From positions 310,001 to 374,000 of the forward strand of contig CANLWS010000003.1 in the NCBI GenBank assembly GCA_947494925.1: a stretch of 64,000 nucleotides of DNA, written 5' to 3'. Position numbers and translations under genes: made by a program. Position 1 is the stretch's first letter. Every line of letters starts with the position of its first letter. This document shows positions 17,543 through 26,901 of this stretch, one piece after another. The notes under the pieces were generated by a model. The model made no database searches and was not told where the DNA came from. It saw only the letters and a program-made list of their open reading frames with translations. Origin of the DNA: an uncultured Alteromonadaceae bacterium. GTDB taxonomy: Bacteria; Pseudomonadota; Gammaproteobacteria; Enterobacterales; Alteromonadaceae.

Positions 17543-19168
17543 CTATTGCTGAACTGGTTTTTTAAAATAGTCGCGATGAAATTGGTTTCTGTCACGCAAA
17601 TATTGGATTTCTTCGGTGACAGGCTGTGGGCGGAGAATTATTTGTTGATTGTCGGAGAACATCGGCCACTTGGGTAATCCCTCTGCGTTTGGAGTACCTG
17701 TTTTGACAAAGTTTGCAAAATACTGATGCATCAAAGCTGATACTTTAATGTCAGCGTCCTGCCATTGGTAGGCCGGATGAGTTTGCAGGTTCCCTAGTGC
17801 ATATTCGATTTCTGCCGAGTGCACTGCACCACGTGGTCTATTGTCAGGATCATATTGGGCTCCAACCGGGGCTGGCCTGATTTGATCATAATAGTAGTAG
17901 TAGCCTGGCTGGTTGCTCTTTCTAGTGCTCAGGTCTATCCAGTTCCATGTTGAATAGGCCAGCCATCGATCACCTGCTAAAGCCTGTGCTGCATCCAAAA
18001 TTTGCGTCTTGGTGGAGGCCGGATAGAGAGTGAACACTTTCTCAGCATCATCTGGGTAGACTCTCTTTAATGCTTGCTTATAACTGGCTAGACTGATTTC
18101 TGCGTTACCCAGGATATCCCGATAACTTGCTTCCTGAGAATTGACGCCTGCTAACAAAGGGATCTGCGCCTGCCGGTTTTGCGCATAAATATCTGCGGGG
18201 GCTGTGGGTAGCACGTGGCCATCAATACTGGGATTGAACCAGTTAAATCCCGCCTCACCGGCCTTAGTCAGCAGTTCCTCGGCAGACATTTTGCGTAAAG
18301 ATTGCAGAGCACCTGGCTCTGACCCCACCAAAGCATCGGCAAGTCGGCTGCCTGTCAGTTCGGCATCAGATAAGCTTACTGTTCTTAAAGTCGGGCCGAG
18401 AATAGAACCACTTTGCCCGATTGCACCCTGGAAATTGTCACGAGAGAGTGGGGAAGCCATTAAAATACTGACCGACAATGAGCCTGCAGATTCACCTCCT
18501 ATAGTGACTTTCTGTGGATCTCCGCCAAATGCGGCAATGTTCTCAATAATCCAGTGCAGTGCTGCTATCTGATCCATAAAAGTGTAATTACCCGAACCGG
18601 AATAATCCGCTTCCTTTGACAATTCAGGGTGAGCCATCAGGCCAAACAGCCCTAAGCGATAATTGATGGTCACTACGACTATGTCATTTCTTGCCATTTG
18701 TTCGCCGTCATATCTCGGCTCCGAACCATCTCCTGCAACAAAACCTCCACCGTAGAAATACAATAGCACTGGCAACTTTTTGTCAGATTTCGCGGCGGGG
18801 GTCCAAACGTTTAGGAACAGACAGTCTTCGCTTGTGCCTGACGAACGAAATAACATGTCATCAAAAATACGTTTCTGCATACATTGATTACCAAATTGAG
18901 TGGCATCTCGCACACCCTTCCAGGGTATTGATGGTTGGGGGGCACGCCAACGTAATTCGCCCACCGGCGGAGCAGCATAAGGGATGCCCTTAAATGAATG
19001 CACTCCTGTTTCGGCGTTTTTAGTACCAGCCAATGTCCCATTTGCGATTGTGACCTGGACTGAGGCAACTGAGGTGAATCCAACTAGAAGCAAAATACTG
19101 GTAACAGCGGCCAGGAGCAGTGCTTTCCTGGTAATAATATTTTTATAGTTCAGTGTATTAGCAATCAT
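17543..19168 (-). CDS. Type-B carboxylesterase, exported
   Basis: A 541-residue alpha/beta hydrolase of the carboxylesterase/cholinesterase type. The N-terminal hydrophobic segment (residues 14-36, ALLLAAVTSILLLVGF) is a signal peptide or anchor. The oxyanion region is YFYGGGFVAGDG and the nucleophile is Ser in GGESAGSLS. EDCLFLNVWTP is the family signature 2. A Glu in the middle and a His in the C-terminal AVHSAEIEYALG segment complete the triad. The substrate is not predictable. The coding sequence is followed after eight bases by metY, an unusual partnership. Confidence 0.9.
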   Translation of the reverse strand: MIANTLNYKNIITRKALLLAAVTSILLLVGFTSVASVQVTIANGTLAGTKNAETGVHSFKGIPYAAPPVGELRWRAPQPSIPWKGVRDATQFGNQCMQKRIFDDMLFRSSGTSEDCLFLNVWTPAAKSDKKLPVLLYFYGGGFVAGDGSEPRYDGEQMARNDIVVVTINYRLGLFGLMAHPELSKEADYSGSGNYTFMDQIAALHWIIENIAAFGGDPQKVTIGGESAGSLSVSILMASPLSRDNFQGAIGQSGSILGPTLRTVSLSDAELTGSRLADALVGSEPGALQSLRKMSAEELLTKAGEAGFNWFNPSIDGHVLPTAPADIYAQNRQAQIPLLAGVNSQEASYRDILGNAEISLASYKQALKRVYPDDAEKVFTLYPASTKTQILDAAQALAGDRWLAYSTWNWIDLSTRKSNQPGYYYYYDQIRPAPVGAQYDPDNRPRGAVHSAEIEYALGNLQTHPAYQWQDADIKVSALMHQYFANFVKTGTPNAEGLPKWPMFSDNQQIILRPQPVTEEIQYLRDRNQFHRDYFKKPVQQ

Positions 19169-19192
19169 TCGTCGCGGATCCCAGTTAGCCTC

Positions 19193-19206
19193 AGATTATT
19201 TAATCT
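19193..19206. promoter_or_regulatory. Inverted repeat upstream of the esterase-metY unit
   Basis: AGATTA-TT-TAATCT lies 25 bases upstream of the esterase start. It is the only clear dyad in the 147-bp gap and is positioned as an operator for the esterase-metY transcript. No protein is assigned. Confidence 0.35.
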
Positions 19207-19315
19207 AACTGAATTGATTAAATACTGCTCGGTTAATTTGGCGGTTTTATGAATTAAAAGAAGTAGTTTATTGCTTAATAGAATAAGTACTGGTTGGTTG
19301 TGCTTCACTACCTTT

Positions 19316-20392
19316 CTAGTCCAAAGGGAGTGACTCTCCGGACAGGCTTCCCCGCCATTTTTGTTGACCCTCTATAAACAGTATTTCACCGTAATCGCCA
19401 AGCTTGATACTAGAGTCAATGGCAATGACTTTTCCTTGATACCGTGTTTCAATTTTGTCTTGTGATGTATGACCCACAACGATGTGATTTACATCGAAAT
19501 GTTCCAACAAGCTATGCACCTGATCAAGGGTGGCTTTATCGTCCTTAAAATAGCCGCGAAACCATATTGGGCCAGATTTCTTGTATAAATACTCAGCCAT
19601 TCCCACTCTCGGGGATTCAAGCTCTGATTCCACCAGATGTTCCTTAAATATGCGATTAATAACGGACAAACTCAGATTGGCAGAGACAAGATCAGGATGA
19701 AATCCGGCATGGGTAAAAAGCGAGTCATTCACTTTTACCAGAACATTTTTGCTCCTCAACCAATTACCTAGTATGGTTTCTTCAGTGAAGAGAGCTTGAT
19801 ACCTTCTATCCAGCAAAGCAGCAGTATATTGATATTTGTTATTTAAATAGCGTAAGTCCCCATTCAACACCATGACCTCGTGATTGCCCAAAAGTAGGTG
19901 TAGCTTTCCTCCAGCTTCTAATGCCTGATGTTCCAGGTGATATAGAAACCACAGAATTTCAGTTTGTTTCTCACCTCTGTCAAGCACATCACCAGTGATA
20001 ACCAGATGGCCATCAGAAAAGTTCCAGTTATTGTCGGTATCAATAATCCCGTTGTTCCTGAACAATTGCAGCATTAGATTATATTGGCCGTGAATATCAC
20101 TCACAGCTGCGAGCTTGAATTCGCCCTGGTATTCCACCAGGTCAGGCACAACTTCTGATGATCTTAGCTGTGCTGACAACCCACATTCTGAAAAAGTGTA
20201 GTTTTCCTGCTTTCCTGAGATTGTTCGAGAATTCACCTCACCGTTACAAATCCATTCTGCGTAAAGCCCCCCGTCACTAACTGAAATATAAGGGCCATCG
20301 CTAATGTTCAGGTTGATTTTCTGTTCTTTTTCACTGCATGCAACTATTAGCATCAACAGTATGATAGAAGAAATATAGGCCCAGACTTTCAC
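19316..20392 (-). CDS. Lipoprotein metallophosphoesterase (Shewanella-like phosphatase type)
   Basis: A 358-residue calcineurin-like phosphatase. The N-terminus has a lipoprotein signal with LIVAC as lipobox, so it is predicted to be membrane-anchored and periplasmic. The metal-binding motifs are in order: SDIHGQYN, TGDVLDRGE, LLGNHEVM and, later, THAGFHPD and VVGHTSQDKI. This arrangement matches Shewanella-like protein phosphatases, a PPP-family branch. The start is GTG. It lies downstream of the TonB-dependent receptor on the same strand but behind a terminator, so its expression may be partly separate. Confidence 0.88.
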   Translation of the reverse strand: MKVWAYISSIILLMLIVACSEKEQKINLNISDGPYISVSDGGLYAEWICNGEVNSRTISGKQENYTFSECGLSAQLRSSEVVPDLVEYQGEFKLAAVSDIHGQYNLMLQLFRNNGIIDTDNNWNFSDGHLVITGDVLDRGEKQTEILWFLYHLEHQALEAGGKLHLLLGNHEVMVLNGDLRYLNNKYQYTAALLDRRYQALFTEETILGNWLRSKNVLVKVNDSLFTHAGFHPDLVSANLSLSVINRIFKEHLVESELESPRVGMAEYLYKKSGPIWFRGYFKDDKATLDQVHSLLEHFDVNHIVVGHTSQDKIETRYQGKVIAIDSSIKLGDYGEILFIEGQQKWRGSLSGESLPLD

Positions 20393-20426
20393 AAGAATAT
20401 GTCCATTTAATTGTTACCTTTTCACT

Positions 20427-20450
20427 AAAAAAGCCCCAAAATTTGGGGCT
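20427..20450 (-). terminator. Rho-independent terminator after the TonB-dependent receptor
   Basis: Read on the minus strand, AGCCCC and GGGGCT form a stem whose inner AAA/TTT bases can partly pair, followed by TTTTTT (complement of 20427-20432). It is 18 bases after the receptor stop codon. Confidence 0.8.
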
Positions 20451-20467
20451 ATCAGTGAACACATTGA

Positions 20468-23400
20468 TTAAAAGCTGATTTCGGCACCTAAGTAGGCAAA
20501 ACGACCTGTCCCGCCACCGTATTCGCTTTGGAAATTACCCCGACCACTTTCGTCATTGTCACCTGTGTTGGCGACATAGGGGCCAAGATTGTCAAACAGA
20601 TTATTAACGCCACCAAAAACCCGGATTTCCGTTTCATCGTCTTCCAGTTCAAAACGGTATGAAACTGATAGATCGTGCTTGGTATAAGATCCATAGAAAA
20701 GATAGCCTGGGACTTCAGGGTTCAATATAGCGCTGGGGTCACCAGCATCGATTAATGCTTGGTTGTCTGCGAATAATTCATTGTATTCCTCCACTCTATC
20801 GTGACTGTCAACAACCGAGCTTAAAAACTTGGTACGCCAGCGTATACGGAGATTATCCATGCGCCATGCTATGGAAGCGGATGCTACATCTGCAAATATT
20901 CCGGTCTGCAGTTCGCCTAGGTTATTAACGATTTCAAGTCCATCATTGCCAACAAAGCTTTCTGAGTGTTCTATAACGTGTGTCATGTCGGCTCTGAGCG
21001 TCAGGCTGCCATACTGCTCCAGATCATATTCGTATCGCATAGCAATATCGTAACCACGAGTGGCAAGTTCGGATAAATTGAATTCACGTTGCAGGATTTC
21101 AATAATCTGCCCGTCACCATCCCTTCGTATATCTCCGCAAAAACTATTGCCGTCGCCGAATGCCACCGATGAGTCATAACAATTACGTAAAATATCTTCG
21201 TTCCCAATCTGACCAATTGCGTCTTCCACCGTAATATCATAATAATCAATCGCGAGATTGAAGCCTTCGAGGAAGCTCGGAGACAGGGTAATACCAAATG
21301 TGTAGGTGTCGGCTGTCTCTTCTGTGAGGTTTTCATTTCCAGCGTTGGGAGAGTAACTATTGTTCTCGTCCTCAAACTCTCCCTCGGCAGCTATGGTTGC
21401 AGCAATACCAGGTTCGAGTCGACAGGCGTCATGGCCGGGATCGTCTGAAGTGGCAGTTACGCCATCACAAATGTCATCGAAGCTGTCAAAATCACCACGC
21501 GCAGGGGACAGGGCTTCCGTAATGCTTGGTGCCCGTTGTGAGCGTGCATAGTTGGCTCTGAGTAAATAGCCTTCGACTGGTTGCCATGCTAATCCAAGTT
21601 TGTAACTACCGACAGTATCGATTCCATCCAGACTGTATTCCGCAATGCGCAAAGAGGTTTCTGCGGTCAGACTTTTAGCGAATTTTGCATCTTTTAGCAG
21701 GGGAATGGCGGCCTCACCAAAAACTTCAATGACTTCAAGATCGCCATCAAAACTCGGTACGACGTTAAAGGTTACACCACCAAATCGCTGCTCGTCATTT
21801 GTACGTAGTTTTTGGGTATCCTTACGGTATTCCATACCGAATACTGTCGCCACCGGACCAGCGGGCATTTCAAATAAATCGCCAGCGATGTAACCGAGGA
21901 AGTTGACCTGATCAATGTCGGTACTGATAGTTGGGTTTGCTCTTATCCAGTCTGCGGCTTCTGGTGTTATTGAGCCGATACCAAAAATATTCAGAGGCAC
22001 ACAACCCGCCGCACGAGAATCAGGATCAGCACATTGGATGGTCACTCCGTCATCGGCAAATTCGGCATCAAGTGCCTGAGACACTTTAACCACATCTAAT
22101 TCGTTGAGCCTGCTTTGGCGTTGTGTAAATTTGCCATAACCTATGGATACATCCCAATCCCAGTCACCATTGAACATTGTTCCTTGTAAACCTAACCAAC
22201 TGCGTAAGGTTTTTCGCTTGTTATCGGTGATAACGTTGCCCACCTCAAAAAAACGCCTGTCCCAACTAATGCTGCTTCCTGCATTATCAGCGATTTCTCT
22301 AGGGGCAAATGGGTTGTCTATTGAAATGGTACCCGGCCTGACTTCGCCTGGTGCCTCAGTAATTGGATCCAGTATCAGTACATCAGCACCTTCAAAGTCG
22401 TCTTCCGGTGATTTTACGTTCAGTGACTCATTCAAACTGTACTGAACCTGAAAAGTGGCCAACATATCATCGGTGAGATCGTAAGTGACCTTAAATGCTG
22501 CTGCCAAACTGTCATCCGGCACTTTTAACTTGTCAAAAACTTCAGTATTAATGCCATCTCTTTCTTCTACCCAATCGTTCTGCAAACCATTTTCGTTGAA
22601 AAAGTAGCCGCCTTGGCCTCCACTGCCTTCTTCAAAAACACCTCCCGCGGTTCCGTCACTGCGTTCACGCCAGTCAGCTGTGGTAATATCTCGCCAACAC
22701 TGATCACCGTTAACGGTATTGTTGGCGTTACATAACAAATCTTCGTCATATTCAAAGCTTGATTCTATCTGAGCCCGGTCCCGGTCGGTGAAATCAAGCC
22801 CGAACTGCCTATCCCAGCTTGAACTGAAAAACAAATAACCTTTTCCGTCATCGAAAGAAGCGCCATAGTCGAAATCCAAGGTAAATTCTTTACCTCCGCC
22901 TTCGACAGTCTCACCAACCCGGTATAGTATTTCCAGCCCTTCTTTATCGCGCTGGGTGATAATGTTGACTACACCCGCTATGGCGTCTGAGCCATAGACC
23001 GCTGATGCCCCTCCGCTGATAATTTCGACTTTTTCTACCATCCCACTGGGAATGGTGCTTAAACTGACAAAGTTTCCGCTATAGCTGTTTGATACTACGC
23101 GACGCCCGTCGATCAAGGTGAGCGTCCTGTCGGTGCCTAAATCGCGAAGATTGATGGTTGATAGTCCGGTGTTTTGAACACTGGACTGAGTATTGGTGTT
23201 GCTGCTGCTTTCCGAAATGGAAGGTGTTTGGTCTATGAGTATCTCAGACAACGAACCGAGTCCCGAGTCACCAATTGATTCTCTATCTATGGTAACCAGA
23301 GGCGTTGCCATATTAAAACTATCACGACGTAATCGTGAACCCGTTATCTGAATTCTTTCTGTTTCGTCGCCATTGGAAGCTGCTGTGTCTGATGTGGTAG

Positions 23401-23494
23401 ATTGGGATTGTTGTGCAATAGCCTGCGGTCCGGCCAGGTAACATGCGCCTAAGAGCGCTGAGTGTATTGCAATACTGATTAATCTTTTTTTCAT
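20468..23494 (-). CDS. TonB-dependent outer-membrane receptor
   Basis: A 1008-residue receptor with a signal peptide (residues 1-27), a TonB-box-like region, a plug (ERIQITGSRLRRDSFNMATP to about residue 180, containing LRDLGTDRTLTLIDGRRVV and GSDAIAGVVNIIT) and a 22-strand-type barrel ending in a C-terminal phenylalanine (YLGAEISF). Paired cysteines occur in several extracellular-type loops. The length and the AGCVPLNIFG motif are typical of the large Alteromonadales receptors for oligosaccharides, peptides or aromatic compounds, but the ligand cannot be read. AGGTGAAG precedes the ATG. It is divergent from a CadC-like regulator that probably controls it. Confidence 0.93.
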   Translation of the reverse strand: MKKRLISIAIHSALLGACYLAGPQAIAQQSQSTTSDTAASNGDETERIQITGSRLRRDSFNMATPLVTIDRESIGDSGLGSLSEILIDQTPSISESSSNTNTQSSVQNTGLSTINLRDLGTDRTLTLIDGRRVVSNSYSGNFVSLSTIPSGMVEKVEIISGGASAVYGSDAIAGVVNIITQRDKEGLEILYRVGETVEGGGKEFTLDFDYGASFDDGKGYLFFSSSWDRQFGLDFTDRDRAQIESSFEYDEDLLCNANNTVNGDQCWRDITTADWRERSDGTAGGVFEEGSGGQGGYFFNENGLQNDWVEERDGINTEVFDKLKVPDDSLAAAFKVTYDLTDDMLATFQVQYSLNESLNVKSPEDDFEGADVLILDPITEAPGEVRPGTISIDNPFAPREIADNAGSSISWDRRFFEVGNVITDNKRKTLRSWLGLQGTMFNGDWDWDVSIGYGKFTQRQSRLNELDVVKVSQALDAEFADDGVTIQCADPDSRAAGCVPLNIFGIGSITPEAADWIRANPTISTDIDQVNFLGYIAGDLFEMPAGPVATVFGMEYRKDTQKLRTNDEQRFGGVTFNVVPSFDGDLEVIEVFGEAAIPLLKDAKFAKSLTAETSLRIAEYSLDGIDTVGSYKLGLAWQPVEGYLLRANYARSQRAPSITEALSPARGDFDSFDDICDGVTATSDDPGHDACRLEPGIAATIAAEGEFEDENNSYSPNAGNENLTEETADTYTFGITLSPSFLEGFNLAIDYYDITVEDAIGQIGNEDILRNCYDSSVAFGDGNSFCGDIRRDGDGQIIEILQREFNLSELATRGYDIAMRYEYDLEQYGSLTLRADMTHVIEHSESFVGNDGLEIVNNLGELQTGIFADVASASIAWRMDNLRIRWRTKFLSSVVDSHDRVEEYNELFADNQALIDAGDPSAILNPEVPGYLFYGSYTKHDLSVSYRFELEDDETEIRVFGGVNNLFDNLGPYVANTGDNDESGRGNFQSEYGGGTGRFAYLGAEISF

Positions 23495-23870
23495 AGCTTC
23501 ACCTGTGTGTTCACATTATGAGTATTCATCCTTATCAGCTATCAACTTGGATGGAGGTATTATTTATTTTATTGCCTCAACGTTAGTTATATTCATCACT
23601 CATAAATTACACAATCTCCAGCACCTCGCTTCTATATCTCTTAAATATCTCTTTGTTAAATTATCTTTTAAAACAATAGGTTAGAATGAGATGGCTGGCA
23701 TGGGAAATACTTGGGTTTTACTCTAATTCTAGTGCGCAGGATAATTAGGTGGATTCGTTTTTTCGCAGGTTGCGTTATAAAAATAGAAACAGTAAGCTCT
23801 TTACAACTGTCAGATAGCCATGCGTTATGCGCTATTTATTCATTAAACGTTGGCGGATTTATCAAGTTAA
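23495..23870. other. 376-bp divergent promoter region
   Basis: This gap separates the TonB-dependent receptor from the CadC-like regulator gene and must hold both promoters. It is AT-rich. An 8-bp direct repeat, TGCGTTAT, occurs at 23771-23778 and 23821-23828, about five helical turns apart; these could be binding sites for the winged-helix regulator. No RNA gene, hairpin terminator or coding frame with a ribosome site was found. Confidence 0.4.
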
Positions 23871-26009
23871 ATGGAGACTAATAAAGCCTTTAAAATTGGA
23901 ACCTGCCTGGTATGTCCTACCGATTTTTCAATTCGATTTGACGATGACAGCAAGCATTCATTGCAGCCTAAATATATCGAAGTCATCACTTACCTTGCCA
24001 AGCATCATCCCCGTGTCATTCCACGACAAGAACTCATTGAAGTCATCTGGAATGGTAATGAGTTTAGTGGTGAAAAAGCACTGACCAATACTATTTGGCA
24101 TCTCCGCCAAAATCTGGCAGGGGCGAATGGAGAGTCAGAAGTGATAGAAACCATTCGCAAGGGAGGTTACAGGTTGCTGGTTGAGCCTGAATGGCAGGAG
24201 GACCAAACGGCAACAACTAGTATAAGCCAGAATGCGCATGAGACGCCTCAGCCTATACCTGGCCATACTGGAGATAACAGGTGGCGGTCCGTATTTCCCT
24301 ATTTAGTCATTTGTGTGCTGCTGATAACTTTTATCATTTATTTTTATTCACAACCTGCCAACGTGGATATTCCATTGTCAGAACAAATTACCCGTGAACC
24401 CGGTAGCGAGTTGTTTGTTTCTGCTTCTCCAGATGGTCGCTTTCTGGCTTACAAATGGGTTAATACTGAGGATCAGGTCAACATTTATGTAAGTGATCGG
24501 CAGCAGCCTCAATTACCGGCAAAACAACTGACATTTGACGACGCAAAAGAGGGCCATTCGGTTTGGAGTAACGATGGCCAATACCTGTATTTTTCCCGCA
24601 AAAATGTTTCCCGCTCTCTATGTGAAATCGTACGACTTAAAGTTGCAACCAATCAGGAAGAACGTATAGCCACCTGTCCGTTGAGAGGAGGCTATTACTA
24701 CATCGACATCTCACCGGATGATAAAACCCTGGCATTTCACGGCTTTAGTGAACCAGCTGATGTTAGCGGAATCTATTTTGTTCGTTTGGATGAGCAAAAT
24801 GCTAAACCTGTTCGCTTTTCCTGCTCTTTCAATTGCGGATACAAAGACAGAGATATGGCGTTCTCTCCAGATGGTGAGACAATGGCAATTACCAGGCGTA
24901 TGAACTGGTTTAGTGAAAATGTTTATTTGGTCGACCTGGAATCAGGTTCAGAGCAACAACTCACTTACGGTGAGAGAGATATTGTCGGCTTAACCTGGCA
25001 TCCAAAAGGCAACCATATAATTTACGCTGCCCAAAAAGCAGACAAGCGAGACGGCTTTGTTTTAGATATAAAATCAAAGAAAAAACAAGCGCTCAACATT
25101 GAAGGGTTTAGCTATCCTTCATATGCTAAAAAAACAACAGAGCTTTTCTACCAGCAACGCACGGAGAAATATCACATTTCTCGTTTAGAATTGAATGGTG
25201 ACGTGGCTTCAAGTCCATTCCCAGTGGTGCAATCAGAGTTTAATCATCGTTATCCTGATTATTCTGCCAGAGCCGACAAGATCGTTTATGTATCAAATGA
25301 ATCCGGTCACTACGAATTGTGGTTGGCAGACAATAATGGCTTTAATCGCTCTCAACTTACCAACTTGAAGCAGTCGGTGCATTATCCTCGTTGGTCTCAC
25401 AATGGCGAAAAGGTTGCTTTCCTTGCGCCAAGTGATGATGCCAATGGTGACAAAATTTTCATAATAGATGTGCGAACCAAATTACTCACTATGCTCCCTA
25501 CGGCTTTCCGGTTGCATAACAGGCCGACCTGGAGTTTTGATGACAGCGCCATTATTTCGGCAATTTACGGCAATGAATTCACTGATTTGTTTAAAATTTC
25601 AATAGAAGATGGTTCAGCCGAGCGATTAACATTCGATGGGGGGCGTTACGGCATAATGATCTCGCCAACAACCTTGCTCTATACAGGTGAAAACAGAGGC
25701 CTTTGGCAGATGGAAATTGGAGGACAGCCGCTTTCCAAGCTCGATAAAAGTATATTCAATTCCCGGTATGCCTGGGTGTACGATGATGATGGCGTTTACT
25801 TTCGTCAGAACGCCTCGAATCATCACCAGTTTATGCACTATGATTTTAACCAACAAAATTTAAAAGCTTTGGTGCGGTTGCCGACGAGGATGTTCCAAAC
25901 TTATCAGGAAATGTCATTGAATACTGAAAAAGGAGAGCTGCTTTTTACCAGCAATCAGTATCCCCAGGCGGATATTAAAAAACTGAACCATCCTCTTCTA
26001 CCCAGGTAA
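23871..26009 (+). CDS. CadC/ToxR-like membrane transcriptional regulator with periplasmic beta-propeller
   Basis: A 712-residue protein in three parts. Residues about 10-105 are an OmpR/ToxR-type winged helix (PRQELIEVIW, then ALTNTIWHLRQNL, then IRKGGYRLL). A single membrane helix spans about residues 141-160. Residues 170-712 contain repeated PD40/TolB-like blades such as SPDGRFLAY, SNDGQYLYF, SPDDKTLAF and SPDGETMAI. The layout puts the DNA-binding domain inside and the propeller in the periplasm, as in CadC. A TAA stop lies in frame immediately before the ATG, so translation cannot start earlier; there is no strong ribosome site. Divergent to the TonB receptor, it is its likely regulator. 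Confidence 0.88.
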   Translation: METNKAFKIGTCLVCPTDFSIRFDDDSKHSLQPKYIEVITYLAKHHPRVIPRQELIEVIWNGNEFSGEKALTNTIWHLRQNLAGANGESEVIETIRKGGYRLLVEPEWQEDQTATTSISQNAHETPQPIPGHTGDNRWRSVFPYLVICVLLITFIIYFYSQPANVDIPLSEQITREPGSELFVSASPDGRFLAYKWVNTEDQVNIYVSDRQQPQLPAKQLTFDDAKEGHSVWSNDGQYLYFSRKNVSRSLCEIVRLKVATNQEERIATCPLRGGYYYIDISPDDKTLAFHGFSEPADVSGIYFVRLDEQNAKPVRFSCSFNCGYKDRDMAFSPDGETMAITRRMNWFSENVYLVDLESGSEQQLTYGERDIVGLTWHPKGNHIIYAAQKADKRDGFVLDIKSKKKQALNIEGFSYPSYAKKTTELFYQQRTEKYHISRLELNGDVASSPFPVVQSEFNHRYPDYSARADKIVYVSNESGHYELWLADNNGFNRSQLTNLKQSVHYPRWSHNGEKVAFLAPSDDANGDKIFIIDVRTKLLTMLPTAFRLHNRPTWSFDDSAIISAIYGNEFTDLFKISIEDGSAERLTFDGGRYGIMISPTTLLYTGENRGLWQMEIGGQPLSKLDKSIFNSRYAWVYDDDGVYFRQNASNHHQFMHYDFNQQNLKALVRLPTRMFQTYQEMSLNTEKGELLFTSNQYPQADIKKLNHPLLPR

Positions 26010-26076
26010 CCTCAGGTTAGATAAAAAGCATTCTGGATCGCTAACCTACTTATCCATAATGGCGGCTTGGTGCGGC

Positions 26077-26901
26077 CTATTCAGCACCCCTGAGCAGGGC
26101 ATTGATACCCACTTTCGCACGGGTTTTGGCATCGACTTTCTTCACAATTACAGCAGCGTATAAGCTGTATCTTCCGTCTTTACTCGGTAAGTTACCTGAC
26201 ACTACGACTGAGCCTTTGGGAACACGGCCGTAATGAATTTCGCCGGTTTCACGATCATAAATTCGTGTGCTTTGGCCAATGTAGACACCCATGGAAATCA
26301 CTGACCCTTCTTCCACTATTACGCCTTCGACAATTTCTGAGCGCGCTCCGATAAAACAATTGTCCTCGATTATAGTTGGATTAGCCTGCAATGGTTCCAA
26401 AACGCCCCCTATGCCTACGCCTCCGGACAGATGCACATTTTTACCTATTTGTGCACACGACCCGACTGTTGCCCAGGTATCCACCATCGACCCTTCGTCA
26501 ACAAAAGCGCCAATATTCACATAGGACGGCATGAGCACAACGTTCTTACCCAGAAAAACACCTGTTCTGACCGCAGCAGGAGGAACAACGCGCACACCAT
26601 CTTTTTCAAACTGCTGCTGACTATAATTCGAATACTTGAGCGGCACCTTGTCATAGAATCGGCTTTCGGCTCCATCGATAATCTGGTTATCGTTAATTCT
26701 AAAATAAAGAAGTACTGCTTTTTTCAACCATTGATGAACGACCCATTCACCGGCAATTTTCTCTGCTACTCTGGCTTGTCCCGAATTAAGCATCGCAATG
26801 GCTTCAATGACGGCGCTTTTTGTAAATGTATCCGCTGTGTCTGCCGTTATAGACGTTCGGATGTCAAACGCCTTTTCAATGATGCTTTTTAACTCTGACA
26901 T
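26077..26901 (-). CDS. dapD: 2,3,4,5-tetrahydropyridine-2,6-dicarboxylate N-succinyltransferase
   Basis: A 274-residue left-handed beta-helix acyltransferase of the lysine/meso-diaminopimelate pathway, full length. Conserved segments include [47 protein letters not shown] and [13 protein letters not shown]. It transfers succinyl from succinyl-CoA to tetrahydrodipicolinate. Its ATG overlaps the end of glnD by 13 bases, so it is translated from the same mRNA; glnD-dapD adjacency is common in gammaproteobacteria. Confidence 0.96.
   Translation of the reverse strand: MSELKSIIEKAFDIRTSITADTADTFTKSAVIEAIAMLNSGQARVAEKIAGEWVVHQWLKKAVLLYFRINDNQIIDGAESRFYDKVPLKYSNYSQQQFEKDGVRVVPPAAVRTGVFLGKNVVLMPSYVNIGAFVDEGSMVDTWATVGSCAQIGKNVHLSGGVGIGGVLEPLQANPTIIEDNCFIGARSEIVEGVIVEEGSVISMGVYIGQSTRIYDRETGEIHYGRVPKGSVVVSGNLPSKDGRYSLYAAVIVKKVDAKTRAKVGINALLRGAE

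Noticed and set aside
19169-19315. MetJ box or SAM riboswitch controlling metY through the esterase unit
   Set aside because: No AGACGTCT repeats and no riboswitch-like stems were seen in the gap.
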